Shown: positions 1-13,100, counted from the first letter of the stretch. The stretch: 64,000 nt of DNA from Arenicola marina (GCA_964019135.1 OZ025263.1:32466133-32530132), one strand, 5' to 3'. Made by a program: numbers and translations. The notes: generated by a model not told the origin, from the sequence alone.

Positions 1-104
1 ATACAACTTTATCATTTTATGTTTAAAGGAAACGTATTGTCTAGAATGAAACGGGCGTAAAATAAACTCTAACTTCTGAAACGTCACTTTATAAGCGACA
101 TTGG

Positions 105-117
105 CGATAATATATCG
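105..117. repeat. Small intronic palindrome CGATA-ATA-TATCG, one per unit
   Basis: A perfect 5 bp inverted repeat with a 3 bp spacer lies about 93 bp upstream of each exon. It is conserved in nearly all units even though neighbouring bases vary (CATTGGCG, CATCGGCG or CATGGGCG just before it). Damaged copies are rare: TATGTCG about 100 bp upstream of exon 42, and TATCCATT before exon 155. It may be a protein site, a replication or recombination site, or simply inherited sequence. Confidence 0.45.
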
Positions 118-155
118 ATTCTCAGCAGCTCAAAGTAGGATTGTAAGTCTGTATG

Positions 156-169
156 CTGATTCTTTTGAT
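156..169 (+). other. Candidate branch points CTGAT and TTGAT (representative)
   Basis: Two sequences fitting the loose animal branch-point pattern lie upstream of the acceptor. CTGAT has its A 52 nt before the first exon base, and TTGAT has its A 43 nt before it. Both distances are plausible. CTGAT is lost in some units (for example GCAGATTC before exons 35 and 49), whereas TTGAT is nearly invariant. Exon 49's unit has TTGATGAGC in place of TTGATAAGC but keeps the TTGAT core. This is a motif match only; the true branch site is untested. Confidence 0.4.
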
Positions 170-193
170 AACCACGTATGGTGCAGCGTTGTA

Positions 194-210
194 TTCTCTT
201 TCCACCATAG
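194..210 (+). other. Splice acceptor with pyrimidine tract (representative of all units)
   Basis: The tract TTCTCTTTCCACCATAG directly precedes each exon. The terminal AG is kept in all units I read. The tract itself varies only slightly: TATTATC in exons 16, 20, 24, 32, 45, 47, 62 and 77; TATTGTC in exons 124 and 129; TTCTGAT in exon 12; CCATCATAG in exon 9; CCACTATAG in exon 141. An upstream GCAG (184-186 here) could serve as an in-phase alternative acceptor, adding 24 bp. In 33 units, however, that extra segment contains an in-frame TAG, so the downstream AG is preferred. Confidence 0.75.
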
Positions 211-369
211 TGGCGAGTACGACTAGCGCAACCAGCGCCAGCACCACTGCGGAGAGCACCACCAGCTTGACAACCCCAACAACAGTCTCGGAAACCACAA
301 GCACCGGAACCAGTGGGACGACGACAACTCCCACCACTGTCACCCCGACCACCAGTGAGTCAACAACAG
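211..369 (+). CDS. Reference exon 1 of the window (53-codon mucin repeat, phase 1-1)
   Basis: This exon is described in detail as the model for all others. The first two bases complete a Val codon and the last base opens the next Val codon. Residues 2-22 are Ala/Ser/Thr-rich with Glu15 and Leu20. Residues 23-32 contain Pro23, Val26 and Glu28. Residues 33-40 hold Gly33, Gly36 and four successive Thr (37-40). Residues 41-53 contain Pro41, Val44, Pro46 and Glu50, then end Ser-Thr-Thr. The net charge is about -3. The consensus has no Asn-X-Ser/Thr sequon, so the expected modification is O-linked glycan on the 37 Ser/Thr. The exon is visibly GC-richer than the introns on both sides. It matches the consensus protein and differs from most copies only by silent changes (ACA at Thr24, TCA at Ser51). 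Confidence 0.75.
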
Positions 370-3300
370 GTCAGTGATACAACTTTATCATTTTATGTTT
401 AAAGGAAACGTATTTTCTAGAAGGAAACGGGCGTAAAACTCTAACTTCTTAAACGTCACTTTATAAGCGACATTGGCGATAATATATCGATTCTCAGCAG
501 CTCAATGCAGGAATGTAAGTCTGTATGCTGATTCTTTTGATAAGCACGTATGGTGCAGCGTTGTGTTCTCTTTCCACCATAGTGGCGAGTACGACTAGCG
601 CAACCAGCGCCAGCACCACTACGGAGAGCACCACCAGCTTGACAACCCCAACGACAGTCTCGGAAACCACAAGCACCGGAACCAGTGGGACGACGACAAC
701 TCCCACCACTGTCACCCCGACCACCAGTGAGTCCACAACAGGTCAGTGATAAAACTTTATCATTTTATGTTTAAAGGAAACGTATTGTCTAGAATGAAAC
801 GGGCGTCAAATAAACTCTAACTTCTTAAACGTCACTTTATAAGCGACATCGGCGATAATATATCGATTCTCAGCAGCTCAATGCAGGAATGTAAGTCTGT
901 ATGCTGATTCTTTTGATAAGCACGTATGGTGCAGCGTTGTATTCTCTTTCCACCATAGTGGCGAGTACGACTAGCGCAACCAGCGCCAGCACCACTGCGG
1001 AGAGCACCACCAGGTTGACAACTCCAACGACAGTCTCGGAAACCACAAGCACCGGAACCAGTGGGACGACGACAACTCCCACCACTGTCACCCCGACCAC
1101 CAGTGAGTCCACAACAGGTCAGTGATAGAACTTTATCATTTTATGTTTAAAGGAAACGTATTGTCTAGAAGGAAACCGGCGTAAAACTCTAACTTCTTAA
1201 ACGTCACTTTATAAGCGACATCGGCGATAATATATCGATTCCCAGCAGCTCAAAGTAGGATTGTAAGTCTGTATGCTGATTCTTTTGATAAGCACGTATG
1301 GTGCAGCGTTGTATTCTCTTTCCACCATAGTGGCGAGTACGACTAGCGCAACCAGCGCCAGCACCACTGCGGAGGGCACCACCAGCTTGACAACCCCAAC
1401 GACAGTCTCGGAAACCACAAGCACCGGGACCAGTGGGACGACGACAACTCCCACCACTGTCACTCCGACCACCAGTGAGTCCACAACAGGTCAGTGATAC
1501 AACTTTATCATTTTATGTTTAAAGGAAACGTATTGTCTAGAAGGAAACGGGCGTAGAACAAACTCTAACTTCTTAAACGTCACTTTATAAGCGACATCGG
1601 CGATAATATATCGATTCTCAGCAGCTCAATGTAGGAATGTAAGTCTGTATGGTGATTCTTTTGATAAGCACGTATGGTGCAGCGTTGTATTCTCTTTCCA
1701 CCATAGTGGCGAGTACGACTAGCGCAACCAGCGCCAGCACCACTGCGGAGAGCACCACCAGCTTGATAACCCCAACAACAGTCTCGGAAACCACAAGCAC
1801 CGGAACCAGTGGAACGACGACAACTCCCACCACTGTCACCCCGACCACCAGTGAGTCAACAACAGGTCTGTGATACAACTTTATCATTTTATGTTTAAAG
1901 GAAACGTATTGTCTAGAATGAAACGGGCGTAAAATACACTCTAAGTTCTTAAACGTCACTTTATGAGCGACATTGGCGATAATATATCGATTCTCAGCAG
2001 CTCAAAGTAGGATTGTAAGTCTGTATGCTGATTTTTTTGATAAGCACGTATGGTGCAGCGTTGTATTCTCTTTCCACCATAGTGGCGAGTACGACTAGCG
2101 CAACCAGCGCCAGCACCACTGCGGAGAGCACCACCAGCTTGACAACCCCAACAACAGTCTCGGAAACCACAAGCACCGGAACCAGTGGGACGACGACAAC
2201 TCCCACCACTGTCACCCCGACCACCAGTGAGTCAACAACAGGTCTGTGATACAACTTTATCATTTTATGTTTAAAGGAAACGTATTGTCTAGAAGGAAAC
2301 GGGCGTAAAATACACTCTAACTTCTTAAACGTCACTTTATCAGCGACATTGGCGATAATATATCGATTCTCAGCAGCTCAAAGTAGGATTGTAAGTCTGT
2401 ATGCTGATTCTTTTGATAAGCACGTATGGTGCAGCGTTGTATTCTCTTTCCACCATAGTGGCGAGTACGACTAGCGCAACCAGCGCCAGCACCACTGCGG
2501 AGAGCATCACCAGCTTGACAACCCCAACGACAGCCTCGGAAACCACAAGCACCGGAACCAGTGGGACGACGACAACTCCCACCACTGTCACCCCGACCAC
2601 CAGTGAGTCAACAACAGGTCTGTGATACAACTTTATCATTTTATGTTTAAAGGAAACGTATTGTCTAGAAGGAAACGGGCGTAAAACTCTAACTTCTTAA
2701 ACGTCACTTTATAAGCGACATTGGCGATAATATATCGATTCTCAGCAGCTCAAAGTAGGATTGTAAGTCTGTATGCTGATTCTTTTGATAAGCACGTATG
2801 GTGCAGCGTGGTATTCTCTTTCCACCATAGTGGCGAGTACGACTAGCGCAACCAGCGCCAGCACCACTGCGGAGAGCACCACCAGCTTGACAACCCCAAC
2901 GACAGTCTCGGAAACCACAAGCACCGGAACCAGTGGGACGACGACAACTCCCACCACTGTCACCCCGACCACCAGTGAGTCCACAACAGGTCAGTGATAG
3001 AACTTTATCATTTTATGTTTAAAGGAAACGTATTGTCTAGAATGAAACGGGCGTAAAATAAACTCTAACTTCTTAAACGTCACTTTATAAGCGACATCGG
3101 CGATAATATATCGATTCTCAGCAGCTCAAAGTAGGATTGTAAGTCTGTATGGTGATTCTTTTGATAACCACGTATGGTGCAGCGTTGTATTCTCTTTCCA
3201 TCATAGTGGCGAGTACGACTAGCGCAACCAGCGCCAGCACCACTGCGGAGAGCACCACCAGCTTGACAAAGCCAACGACAGTCTCGGAAACCACAAGCAC

Positions 3301-4109
3301 CGGAACCAGTGGGACGACGACAACTCCCACCACTGTCACCCCGACCACCAGTGAGTCAACAACAGGTCAGTGATACAACTTTATCATTTTATGTGTAAAG
3401 GAAACGTATTGTCTAGAATGAAACGGGCGTAAAACCCTAACTTCTTAAACGTCACTTTATAAGCGACATCGGCGATAATATATCGATTCTCATCAGCTCA
3501 AAGTAGGATTGCAAGTCTGTATGCTGATTCTTTTGATAAGCACGTATGGTGCAGCGTTGTATTCTCTTTCCACCATAGTGGCGAGTACGACTAGCGCAAC
3601 CAGCGCCAGCACCACTGCGGAGAGCACCACCAGCTTGACAACCCCAACGACAGTCTCGGAAACCACAAGTACCGGAACCAGTGGGACGACGACAACTCCC
3701 ACCACTGTCACCCCGACCACCAGTGAGTCCACAACAGGTCAGTGATACAACTTCATCATGTTATGTTTAAAGGAAACGTATTGTCTAGAAGGAAACGGGC
3801 GTAAAACTCTAACTTCTTAAACGTCACTTTATAAGCGACATTGGCGATAATATATCGATTCTCAGCAGCTCAAAGTAGGATTGTAAGTCTGTATGCTGAT
3901 TCTTTTGATAAGCACGTATGGTGCAGCGTAGTATTCTCTTTCCACCATAGTGGCGAGTACGACTAGCGCAACCAGCGCCAGCACCACTGCGGAGAGCACC
4001 ACCAGCTTGACAACCCCAACGACAGTCTCGGAAACCACAAGCACCGGAACCAGTGGGACGACGACAACTCCCACCACTGTCACCCCGACCACCAGTGAGT
4101 CAACAACAG
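211..4109 (+). CDS. Exons 1-11: diverged left part of the array
   Basis: Exon starts are 211, 583, 959, 1331, 1707, 2083, 2459, 2831, 3207, 3579 and 3951, all 159 bp. This block has the highest density of private amino-acid changes: Ala14Thr (exon 2), Ser19Arg (3), Ser16Gly (4), Thr21Ile (5), Thr17Ile with Val26Ala (7) and Thr22Lys (9). It also has private silent changes, such as ACT at Thr22 in exon 3 and GGG at Gly33 in exon 4. Exons 5-7 share the donor GTCTGT. The recurrent unit types that dominate later (Thr48Ile, Ser3Gly) are absent. Reduced homogenisation suggests that the left edge of the array is near. All eleven reading frames stay open. Confidence 0.72.
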
Positions 4110-7100
4110 GTCAGTGATACAACTTGATCATTTTATGTTTAAAGGAAACGTATTGTCTAGAATGAAACGGGCGTAAAATGAACTCTAACTTCTTAAACGT
4201 CACTTTATAAGCGACATCGGCGATAATATATCGATTCTCAGCAGCTCAAAGTAGGAATGTAAGTCTGTATGCTGATTCTTTTGATAAACACGTATGGTGC
4301 AGCGTTGTATTCTGATTCCACCATAGTGGCGAGTACGACTAGCGCAACCAGCGCCAGCACCACTGCGGAGAGCACCACCAGCTTGACAACCACGACGACA
4401 GTCTCGGAAACCACAAGCACCGGAATCAGTGGCACGACGACAACTCCCACCACTGTCACCCCGACCACCAGTGAGTCCACAACAGGTCAGTGATACAACT
4501 TTATCATTTTATGTTTAAAGGAAACGTATTGTCTAGGATGAAACGGGCGTAAAACAAACTCTAACTTCTTAAACGTCACTTTATAAGCGACATCGGCGAT
4601 AATATATCGATTCTCAGCAGCTCAAAGTAGGATTGTAAGTCTGTATGCTGATTCTTTTGATAAGCACGTATGGTGCAGCGTTGTATTCTCTTTCCACCAT
4701 AGTGGCGAGTACGACTAGCGCAACCAGCGCCAGCACCACTGCGGAGAGCACCACCAGCTTGACAACCCCAACGACAGTCTCGGAAACCACAAGCACCGGA
4801 ACCAGTGGGACGACGACAACTCCCACCACTGTCACCCAGACCACCAGTGAGTCTACAACAGGTCAGTGATACAACTTTATCATTTTATGTTTAAAAGAAA
4901 TGTATTGTCTAGAATGAAACGGGCGTAAAATAAACTCTAACTTCTTAAACGTCACTTTATAAGCGATATCGGCGATAATATATCGATTCTCAGCAGCTCA
5001 AAGTAGGATTGTAAGTCTGTATGGTGATTCTTTTGATAAGCACGTATGGTGCAGCGTTGTATTCTCTTTCCACCATAGTGGCGAGTACGACTAGCGCAAC
5101 CAGCGCCAGCACCACTGCGGAGAGCACCACCAGCTTGACAACCCCAACGACAGTCTCGGAAAACACAAGCACCGGAACCAGTGGGACGACGACAACTCCC
5201 ACCACTGTCACCCCGACCACCAGTGAGTCCACAACAGGTCAGTGATACAACTTCATCATTTTATGTTTAAAGGAAACGTATTGTCTAGAAGGAAACGGGC
5301 GTAAAACTCTAACTTCTTAAACGTCACTTTATAAGCGACATTGGCGATAATATATCGATTCTCAGCAGCTCAAAGTAGGAATGTAAGTCTGTATGCTGAT
5401 TCTTTTGATAAGCACGTATGGTGCAGCGTAGTATTCTCTTTCCACCATAGTGGCGAGTACGACTAGCGCAACCAGCGCCAGCACCACTGCGGAGAGCACC
5501 ACCAGCTTGACAACCCCAACGACAGTCTCGGAAACCACAAGCACCGGAACCAGTGGCACGACGACAACTCCCACCACTGTCACCCCGACCACCAGTGAGT
5601 CAACAACAGGTCAGTGATACAACTTTATCATTTTATGTTTAAAGGAAACGTATTGTCTAGAATGAAACGGGCGTAAAATGAACTCTATCTTCTTAAACGT
5701 CACTTTATAAGCGACATCGGCGATAATATATCGATTCTCAGCAGCTCAAAGTAGGAATGTAAGTCTGTATGCTGATTCTTTTGATAAGCACATATGGTGC
5801 AGCGTTGTATTATCTTTCCACCATAGTGGCGAGTACGACTAGCGCAACCAGCGCCAGCACCACTGCGGAGAGCACCACCAGCTTGACAACCCCGACGACA
5901 GTCTCGGAAACCACAAGGACCGGAACCAGTGGCACGACGACAACTCCCACCACTGTCACCCCGACCACCAGTGAGTCCACAACAGGTCAGTGATACAACT
6001 TTATCATTTTATGTTTAAAGGAAACGTATTGTCTAGGATGAAACGGGCGTAAAACAAACTCTAAGTTCTTAAACGTCACTTTATAAGCGACATCGGCGAT
6101 AATATATCGATTCTCAGCAGCTCAAAGTAGGATTGTAAGTCTGTATGCTGATTCTTTTGATAAGCACGTATGGTGCAGCGTTGTATTCTCTTTCCACCAT
6201 AGTGGCGAGTACGACTAGCGCAACCAGCGCCAGCACCACTGCGGAGAGCACCACCAGCTTGACAACCCCAACGACAGTCTCGGAAACCACAAGCACCGGA
6301 ACCAGTGGCACGACGACAACTCCCACCACTGTCACCCAGACCACCAGTGAGTCTACAACAGGTCAGTGATACAACTTTATCATTTTATGTTTAAAAGAAA
6401 TGTATTGTCTAGAATGAAACGGGCGTAAAATAAACTCTAACTTCTTAAACGTCACTTTATAAGCGATATCGGCGATAATATATCGATTCTCAGCAGCTCA
6501 AAGTAGGATTGTAAGTCTGTATGGTGATTCTTTTGATAAGCACGTATGGTGCAGCGTTTTATTCTCTTTCCACCATAGTGGCGAGTACGACTAGCGCAAC
6601 CAGCGCCAGCACCACTGCGGAGAGCACCACCAGCTTGACAACCCCAACGACAGTCTCGGAAAACACAAGCACCGGAACCAGTGGGACGACGACAACTCCC
6701 ACCACTGTCACCCCGACCACCAGTGAGTCTACAACAGGTCAGTGATACAACTTCATCATTTTATGTTTAAAGGAAACGTATTGTCTAGAAGGAAACGGGC
6801 GTAAAACTCTAACTTCTTAAACGTCACTTTATAAGCGACATTGGCGATAATATATCGATTCTCAGCAGCTCAAAGTAGGAATGTAAGTCTGTATGCTGAT
6901 TCTTTTGATAAGCACGTATGGTGCAGCGTAGTATTCTCTTTCCACCATAGTGGCGAGTACGACTAGCGCAACCAGCGCCAGCACCACTGCGGAGAGCACC
7001 ACCAGCTTGACAACCCCAACGACAGTCTCGGAAACCACAAGCACCGGAACCAGTGGGACGACGACAACTCCCACCACTGTCACCCCGACCACCAGTGAGT

Positions 7101-10100
7101 CAACAACAGGTCAGTGATACAACTTTATCATTTTATGTTTAAAGGAAACGTATTGTCTAGAATGAAACGGGCGTAAAATGAACTCTATCTTCTTAAACGT
7201 CACTTTATAAGCGACATCGGCGATAATATATCGATTCTCAGCAGCTCAAAGTAGGAATGTAAGTCTGTATGCTGATTCTTTTGATAAGCACATATGGTGC
7301 AGCGTTGTATTATCTTTCCACCATAGTGGCGAGTACGACTAGCGCAACCAGCGCCAGCACCACTGCGGAGAGCACCACCAGCTTGACAACCCCGACGACA
7401 GTCTCGGAAACCACAAGGACCGGAACCAGTGGCACGACGACAACTCCCACCACTGTCACCCCGACCACCAGTGAGTCCACAACAGGTCAGTGATACAACT
7501 TTATCATTTTATGTTTAAAGGAAACGTATTGTCTAGGATGAAACGGGCGTAAAACAAACTCTAACTTCTTAAACGTCACTTTATAAGCGACATCGGCGAT
7601 AATATATCGATTCTCAGCAGCTCAAAGTAGGATTGTAAGTCTGTATGCTGATTCTTTTGATAAGCACGTATGGTGCAGCGTTGTATTCTCTTTCCACCAT
7701 AGTGGCGAGTACGACTAGCGCAACCAGCGCCAGCACCACTGCGGAGAGCACCACCAGCTTGACAACCCCAACGACAGTCTCGGAAACCACAAGCACCGGA
7801 ACCAGTGGCACGACGACAACTCCCACCACTGTCACCCCGACCACCAGTGAGTCCACAACAGGTCAGTGATACAACTTCATCATTTTATGTTTAAAAGAAA
7901 CGTATTGTCTAGAATGAAACGGGCGTAAAATAAACTCTAACTTCTTAAACGTCACTTTATAAGCGATATCGGCGATAATATATCGATTCTCAGCAGCTCA
8001 AAGTAGGATTGTAAGTCTGTATGGTGATTCTTTTGATAAGCACGTATGGTGCAGCGTTGTATTCTCTTTCCACCATAGTGGCGAGTACGACTAGCGCAAC
8101 CAGCGCCAGCACCACTGCGGAGAGCACCACCAGCTTGACAACCCCAACGACAGTCTCGGAAAACACAAGCACCGGAACCAGTGGGACGACGACAACTCCC
8201 ACCACTGTCACCCCGACCACCAGTGAGTCCACAACAGGTCAGTGATACAACTTCATCATTTTATGTTTAAAGGAAACGTATTGTCTAGAAGGAAACGGGC
8301 GTAAAACTCTAACTTCTTAAACGTCACTTTATAAGCGGCCTTGGCGATAATATATCGATTCTCAGCAGCTCAATGTAGGAATGTAAGTCTGTATGCTGAT
8401 TCTTTTGATAAGCACGTATGGTGCAGCGTAGTATTCTCTTTCCACCATAGTGGCGAGTACGACTAGCGCAACCAGCGCCAGCACCACTGCGGAGAGCACC
8501 ACCAGCTTGACAACCCCAACGACAGTCTCGGAAACCACAAGCACCGGAACCAGTGGGACGACGACAACTCCCACCACTGTCACCCCGACCACCAGTGAGT
8601 CAACAACAGGTCAGTGATACAACTTTATCATTTTATGTGTAAAGGACACGTATTGTCTAGAATGAAACGGGCGTAAAATGAACTCTAACTTCTTAAACGT
8701 CACTTTATAAGCGACATCGGCGATAATATATCGATTCTCAGCAGCTCAAAGTAGGAATGTAAGTCTGTATGCTGATTCTTTTGATAAGCACGTATGGTGC
8801 AGCGTTGTATTATCTTTCCACCATAGTGGCGAGTACGACTAGCGCAACCAGCGCCAGCACCACTGCGGAGAGCACCACCAGCTTGACAACCCCGACGACA
8901 GTCTCGGAAACCACAAGGACCGGAACCAGTGGCACGACGACAACTCCCACCACTGTCACCCCGACCACCAGTGAGTCCACAACAGGTCAGTGATACAACT
9001 TTATCATTTTATGTTTAAAGGAAACGTATTGTCTAGGATGAAACGGGCGTAAAACAAACTCTAACTTCTTAAACGTCACTTTATAAGCGACATCGGCGAT
9101 AATATATCGGTTCTCAGCAGCTCAAAGTAGGATTGTAAGTCTGTATGCTGATTCTTTTGATAAGCACGTATGGTGCAGCGTTGTATTCTCTTTCCACCAT
9201 AGTGGCGAGTACGACTAGCGCAACCAGCGCCAGCACCACTGCGGAGAGCACCACCAGCTTGACAACCCCAACGACAGTCTCGGAAACCACAAGCACCGGA
9301 ACCAGTGGGACGACGACAACTCCCACCACTGTCACCCCGACCACCAGTGAGTCCACAACAGGTCAGTGATACAACTTCATCATTTTATGTTTAAAGGAAA
9401 CGTATTGTCTAGAAGGAAACGGGCGTAAAATAAACTCTAACTTCTTAAACGTCACTTTATAAGCGACATCGGCGATAATATATCGATTCTCAGCAGCTCA
9501 AAGTAGGATTGTAAGTCTGTATGGTGATTCTTTTGATAAGCACGTATGGTGCAGTGTTGTATTCTCTTTCCACCATAGTGGCGAGTACGACTAGCGCAAC
9601 CAGCGCCAGCACCACTGCGGAGAGCACCACCAGCTTGACAACCCCAACGACAGTCTCGGAAACCACAAGCACCGGAACCAGTGGGACGACGACAACTCCC
9701 ACCACTGTCACCCCGACCACCAGTGAGTCCACAACAGGTCAGTGATACAACTTTATCATTTTATGTTTAAAGGAAACGTATTGTCTAGAAGGAAACGGGC
9801 GTAAAACTCTAACTTCTTAAACGTCACTTTATAAGCGACATTGGCGATAATATATCGATTCTCAGCAGCTCAATGTAGGAATGTAAGTCTGTATGCTGAT
9901 TCTTTTGATAAGCACGTATGGTGCAGCGTTGTATTCTCTTTCCACCATAGTGGCGAGTACGACTAGCGCAACCAGCGCCAGCACCACTGCGGAGAGCACC
10001 ACCAGCTTGACAACCCCAACGACAGTCTCGGAAACCACAAGCACCGGAACCAGTGGGACGACGACAACTCCCACCACTGTAACCCCGACCATCAGTGAGT

Positions 10101-13100
10101 CCACAACAGGTCAGTGATAAAACTTTATCATTTTATGTTTAAAGGAAACGTATTGTCTAGAATGAAACGGGCGTAAAATAAACTCTAACTTCTTAAACGT
10201 CACTTTATAAGCGACATTGGCGATAATATATCGATTCTCAGCAGCTCAAAGTAGGATTGTAGGTCTGTATGCTGATTCTTTTGATAAGCACGTATGGTGC
10301 AGCGTTGTATTCTCTTTCCACCATAGTGGCGAGTACGACTAGCGCAACCAGCGCCAGCACCACTGCGGAGAGCACCACCAGCTTGACAACCCCAACGACA
10401 GTCTCGGAAACCACAAGCACCGGAACCAGTGGGACGACGACAACTCCCACCACTGTCACCCAGACCACCAGTGAGTCTACAACAGGTCAGTGATACAACT
10501 TTATCATTTTATGTTTAAAAGAAACGTATTGTCTAGAATGAAACGGGCGTAAAATAAACTCTAACTTCTTAAACGTCACTTTATAAGCGATATCGGCGAT
10601 AATATATCGATTCTCAGCAGCTCAAAGTAGGATTGTAAGTCTGTATGGTGATTCTTTTGATAAGCACGTATGGTGCAGCGTTGTATTCTCTTTCCACCAT
10701 AGTGGCGAGTACGACTAGCGCAACCAGCGCCAGCACCACTGCGGAGAGCACCACCAGCTTGACAACCCCAACGACAGTCTCGGAAAACACAAGCACCGGA
10801 ACCAGTGGGACGACGACAACTCCCACCACTGTCACCCCGACCACCAGTGAGTCCACAACAGGTCAGTGATACAACTTCATCATTTTATGTTTAAAGGAAA
10901 CGTATTGTCTAGAAGGAAACGGGCGTAAAATAAACTCTAACTTCTTAAACGTCACTTTATAAGCGACATTGGCGATAATATATCGATTCTCAGCAGCTCA
11001 ATGTAGGAATGTAAGTCTGTATGCTGATTCTTTTGATAAGCACGTATGGTGCAGCGTTGTATTCTCTTTCCACCATAGTGGCGAGTACGACTAGCGCAAC
11101 CAGCGCCAGCACCACTGCGGAGAGCACCACCAGCTTGACAACCCCAACGACAGTCTCGGAAACCACAAGCACCGGAACCAGTGGGACGACGACAACTCCC
11201 ACCACTGTCACCCCGACCACCAGTGAGTCCACAACAGGTCAGTGATACAACTTCATCATTTTATGTGTAAAGGAAACGTATTGTCTAGAAGGAAACGGGC
11301 GTAAAACTCTAACTTCTTAAACGTCACTTTATAAGCGACATTGGCGATAATATATCGATTCTCAGCAGCTCAAAGTAGGAATGTAAGTCTGTTTGCTGAT
11401 TCTTTTGATAAGCACGTATGGTGCAGCGTAGTATTCTCTTTCCACCATAGTGGCGAGTACGACTAGCGCAACCAGCGCCAGCACCACTGCGGAGAGCACC
11501 ACCAGCTTGACAACCCCAACGACAGTCTCGGAAACCACAAGCACCGGAACCAGTGGGACGACGACAACTCCCACCACTGTCACCCCGACCACCAGTGAGT
11601 CAACAACAGGTCAGTGATACAACTTTATCATTTTATGTTTAAAGGAAACGTATTGTCTAGGATGAAACGGGCGTAAAATGAACTCTAACTTCTTAAACGT
11701 CACTTTATAAGCGACATCGGCGATAATATATCGATTCTCAGCAGCTCAAAGTAGGAATGTAAGTCTGTATGCTGATTCTTTTGATAAGCACGTATGGTGC
11801 AGCGTTGTATTATCTTTCCACCATAGTGGCGAGTACGACTAGCGCAACCAGCGCCAGCACCACTGCGGAGAGCACCACCAGCTTGACAACCCCGACGACA
11901 GTCTCGGAAACCACAAGCACCGGAACCAGTGGCACGACGACAACTCCCACCACTGTCACCCCGACCACCAGTGAGTCCACAACAGGTCAGTGATACAACT
12001 TTATCATTTTATGTTTAAAGGAAACGTATTGTCTAGGATGAAACGGGCGTAAAACAAACTCTAACTTCTTAAACGTCACGTTATAAGCGACATGGGCGAT
12101 AATATATCGATTCTCAGCAGCTCAAAGTAGGATTGTAAGTCTGTATGCTGATTCTTTTGATAAGCACGTATGGTGCAGCGTTGTATTCTCTTTCCACCAT
12201 AGTGGCGAGTACGACTAGCGCAACCAGCGCCAGCACCACTGCGGAGAGCACCACCAGCTTGACAACCCCAACGACAGTCTCGGAAACCACAAGCACCGGA
12301 ACCAGTGGCACGACGACAACTCCCACCACTGTCACCCCGACCACCAGTGAGTCCACAACAGGTCAGTGATACAACTTCATCATTTTATGTTTAAAGGAAA
12401 CGTATTGTCTAGAAGGAAACGGGCGTAAAATAAACTCTAACTTCTTAAACGTCACTTTATAAGCGACATCGGCGATAATATATCGATTCTCAGCAGCTCA
12501 AAGTAGGATTGTAAGTCTGTATGGTGATTCTTTTGATAAGCACGTATGGTGCAGTGTTGTATTCTCTTTCCACCATAGTGGCGAGTACGACTAGCGCAAC
12601 CAGCGCCAGCACCACTGCGGAGAGCACCACCAGCTTGACAACCCCAACGACAGTCTCGGAAACCACAAGCACCGGAACCAGTGGGACGACGACAACTCCC
12701 ACCACTGTCACCCCGACCACCAGTGAGTCCACAACAGGTCAGTGATACAACTTTATCATTTTATGTTTAAAGGAAACGTATTGTCTAGAAGGAAACGGGC
12801 GTAAAACTCTAACTTTTTAAACGTCACTTTATAAGCGACATTGGCGATAATATATCGATTCTCAGCAGCTCAATGTAGGAATGTAAGTCTGTATGCAGAT
12901 TCTTTTGATAAGCACGTATGGTGCATCGTTGTATTCTCTTTCCACCATAGTGGCGAGTACGACTAGCGCAACCAGCGCCAGCACCACTGCGGAGAGCACC
13001 ACCAGCTTGACAACCCCAACGACAGTCTCGGAAACCACAAGCACTGGAACCAGTGGGACGACGACAACTCCCACCACTGTAACCCCGACCATCAGTGAGT

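Larger units (their letters stand above)
1..210 (+). other. Partial intron upstream of exon 1
   Basis: The window opens just inside an intron, a few bases after the donor, and the intron runs to the acceptor AG at 209-210. It holds the usual AT-rich intron body, the small palindrome at 105-117, candidate branch points at 156-160 and 165-169, and the pyrimidine tract. A short ATG-initiated reading frame starting at 153 runs into the exon; it is judged incidental. There is no promoter or first-exon signal here, so the gene starts further left. Confidence 0.75.

Noticed and set aside
122-352. A ~76-80 codon hydrophobic Val/Leu-rich reading frame on the minus strand, present in every unit
   Set aside because: It is the exact antisense of the Thr/Ser-rich exon. 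It usually begins at GTG rather than ATG and has no splice or start signals. Its openness follows from the composition of the sense exon.
187-369. A longer exon using the upstream GCAG acceptor (183 bp, also in phase)
   Set aside because: In 33 units the extra 24 bp contains an in-frame TAG, and the pyrimidine tract lies downstream of this AG. It could be an occasional alternative in non-TAG units.
153-377. Each unit as an independent small gene for a 74-78 residue secreted Ser/Thr-rich protein
   Set aside because: 33 units have TAG in the leader portion, some lose the ATG (before exon 31), the start context is weak, and no promoter or polyadenylation signal is evident per unit. The splice-site reading explains the boundaries of conservation better. 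Kept as an alternative.
1901-1925. TCTAGA flanked by two AGGAAACG motifs as a possible mobile-element or integration signature
   Set aside because: It is a simple short direct repeat inside every intron, without terminal inverted repeats, target-site duplications or a transposase frame.
3425-3445. Telomere-like AAACCCTAAC in the intron of some units
   Set aside because: There is only about one and a half repeats of CCCTAA per unit. It is one allele of the length-variable GCGTAAAA segment (others read AAACTCTAAC or AAACCGTAAC), so it is a point variant, not an interstitial telomere.
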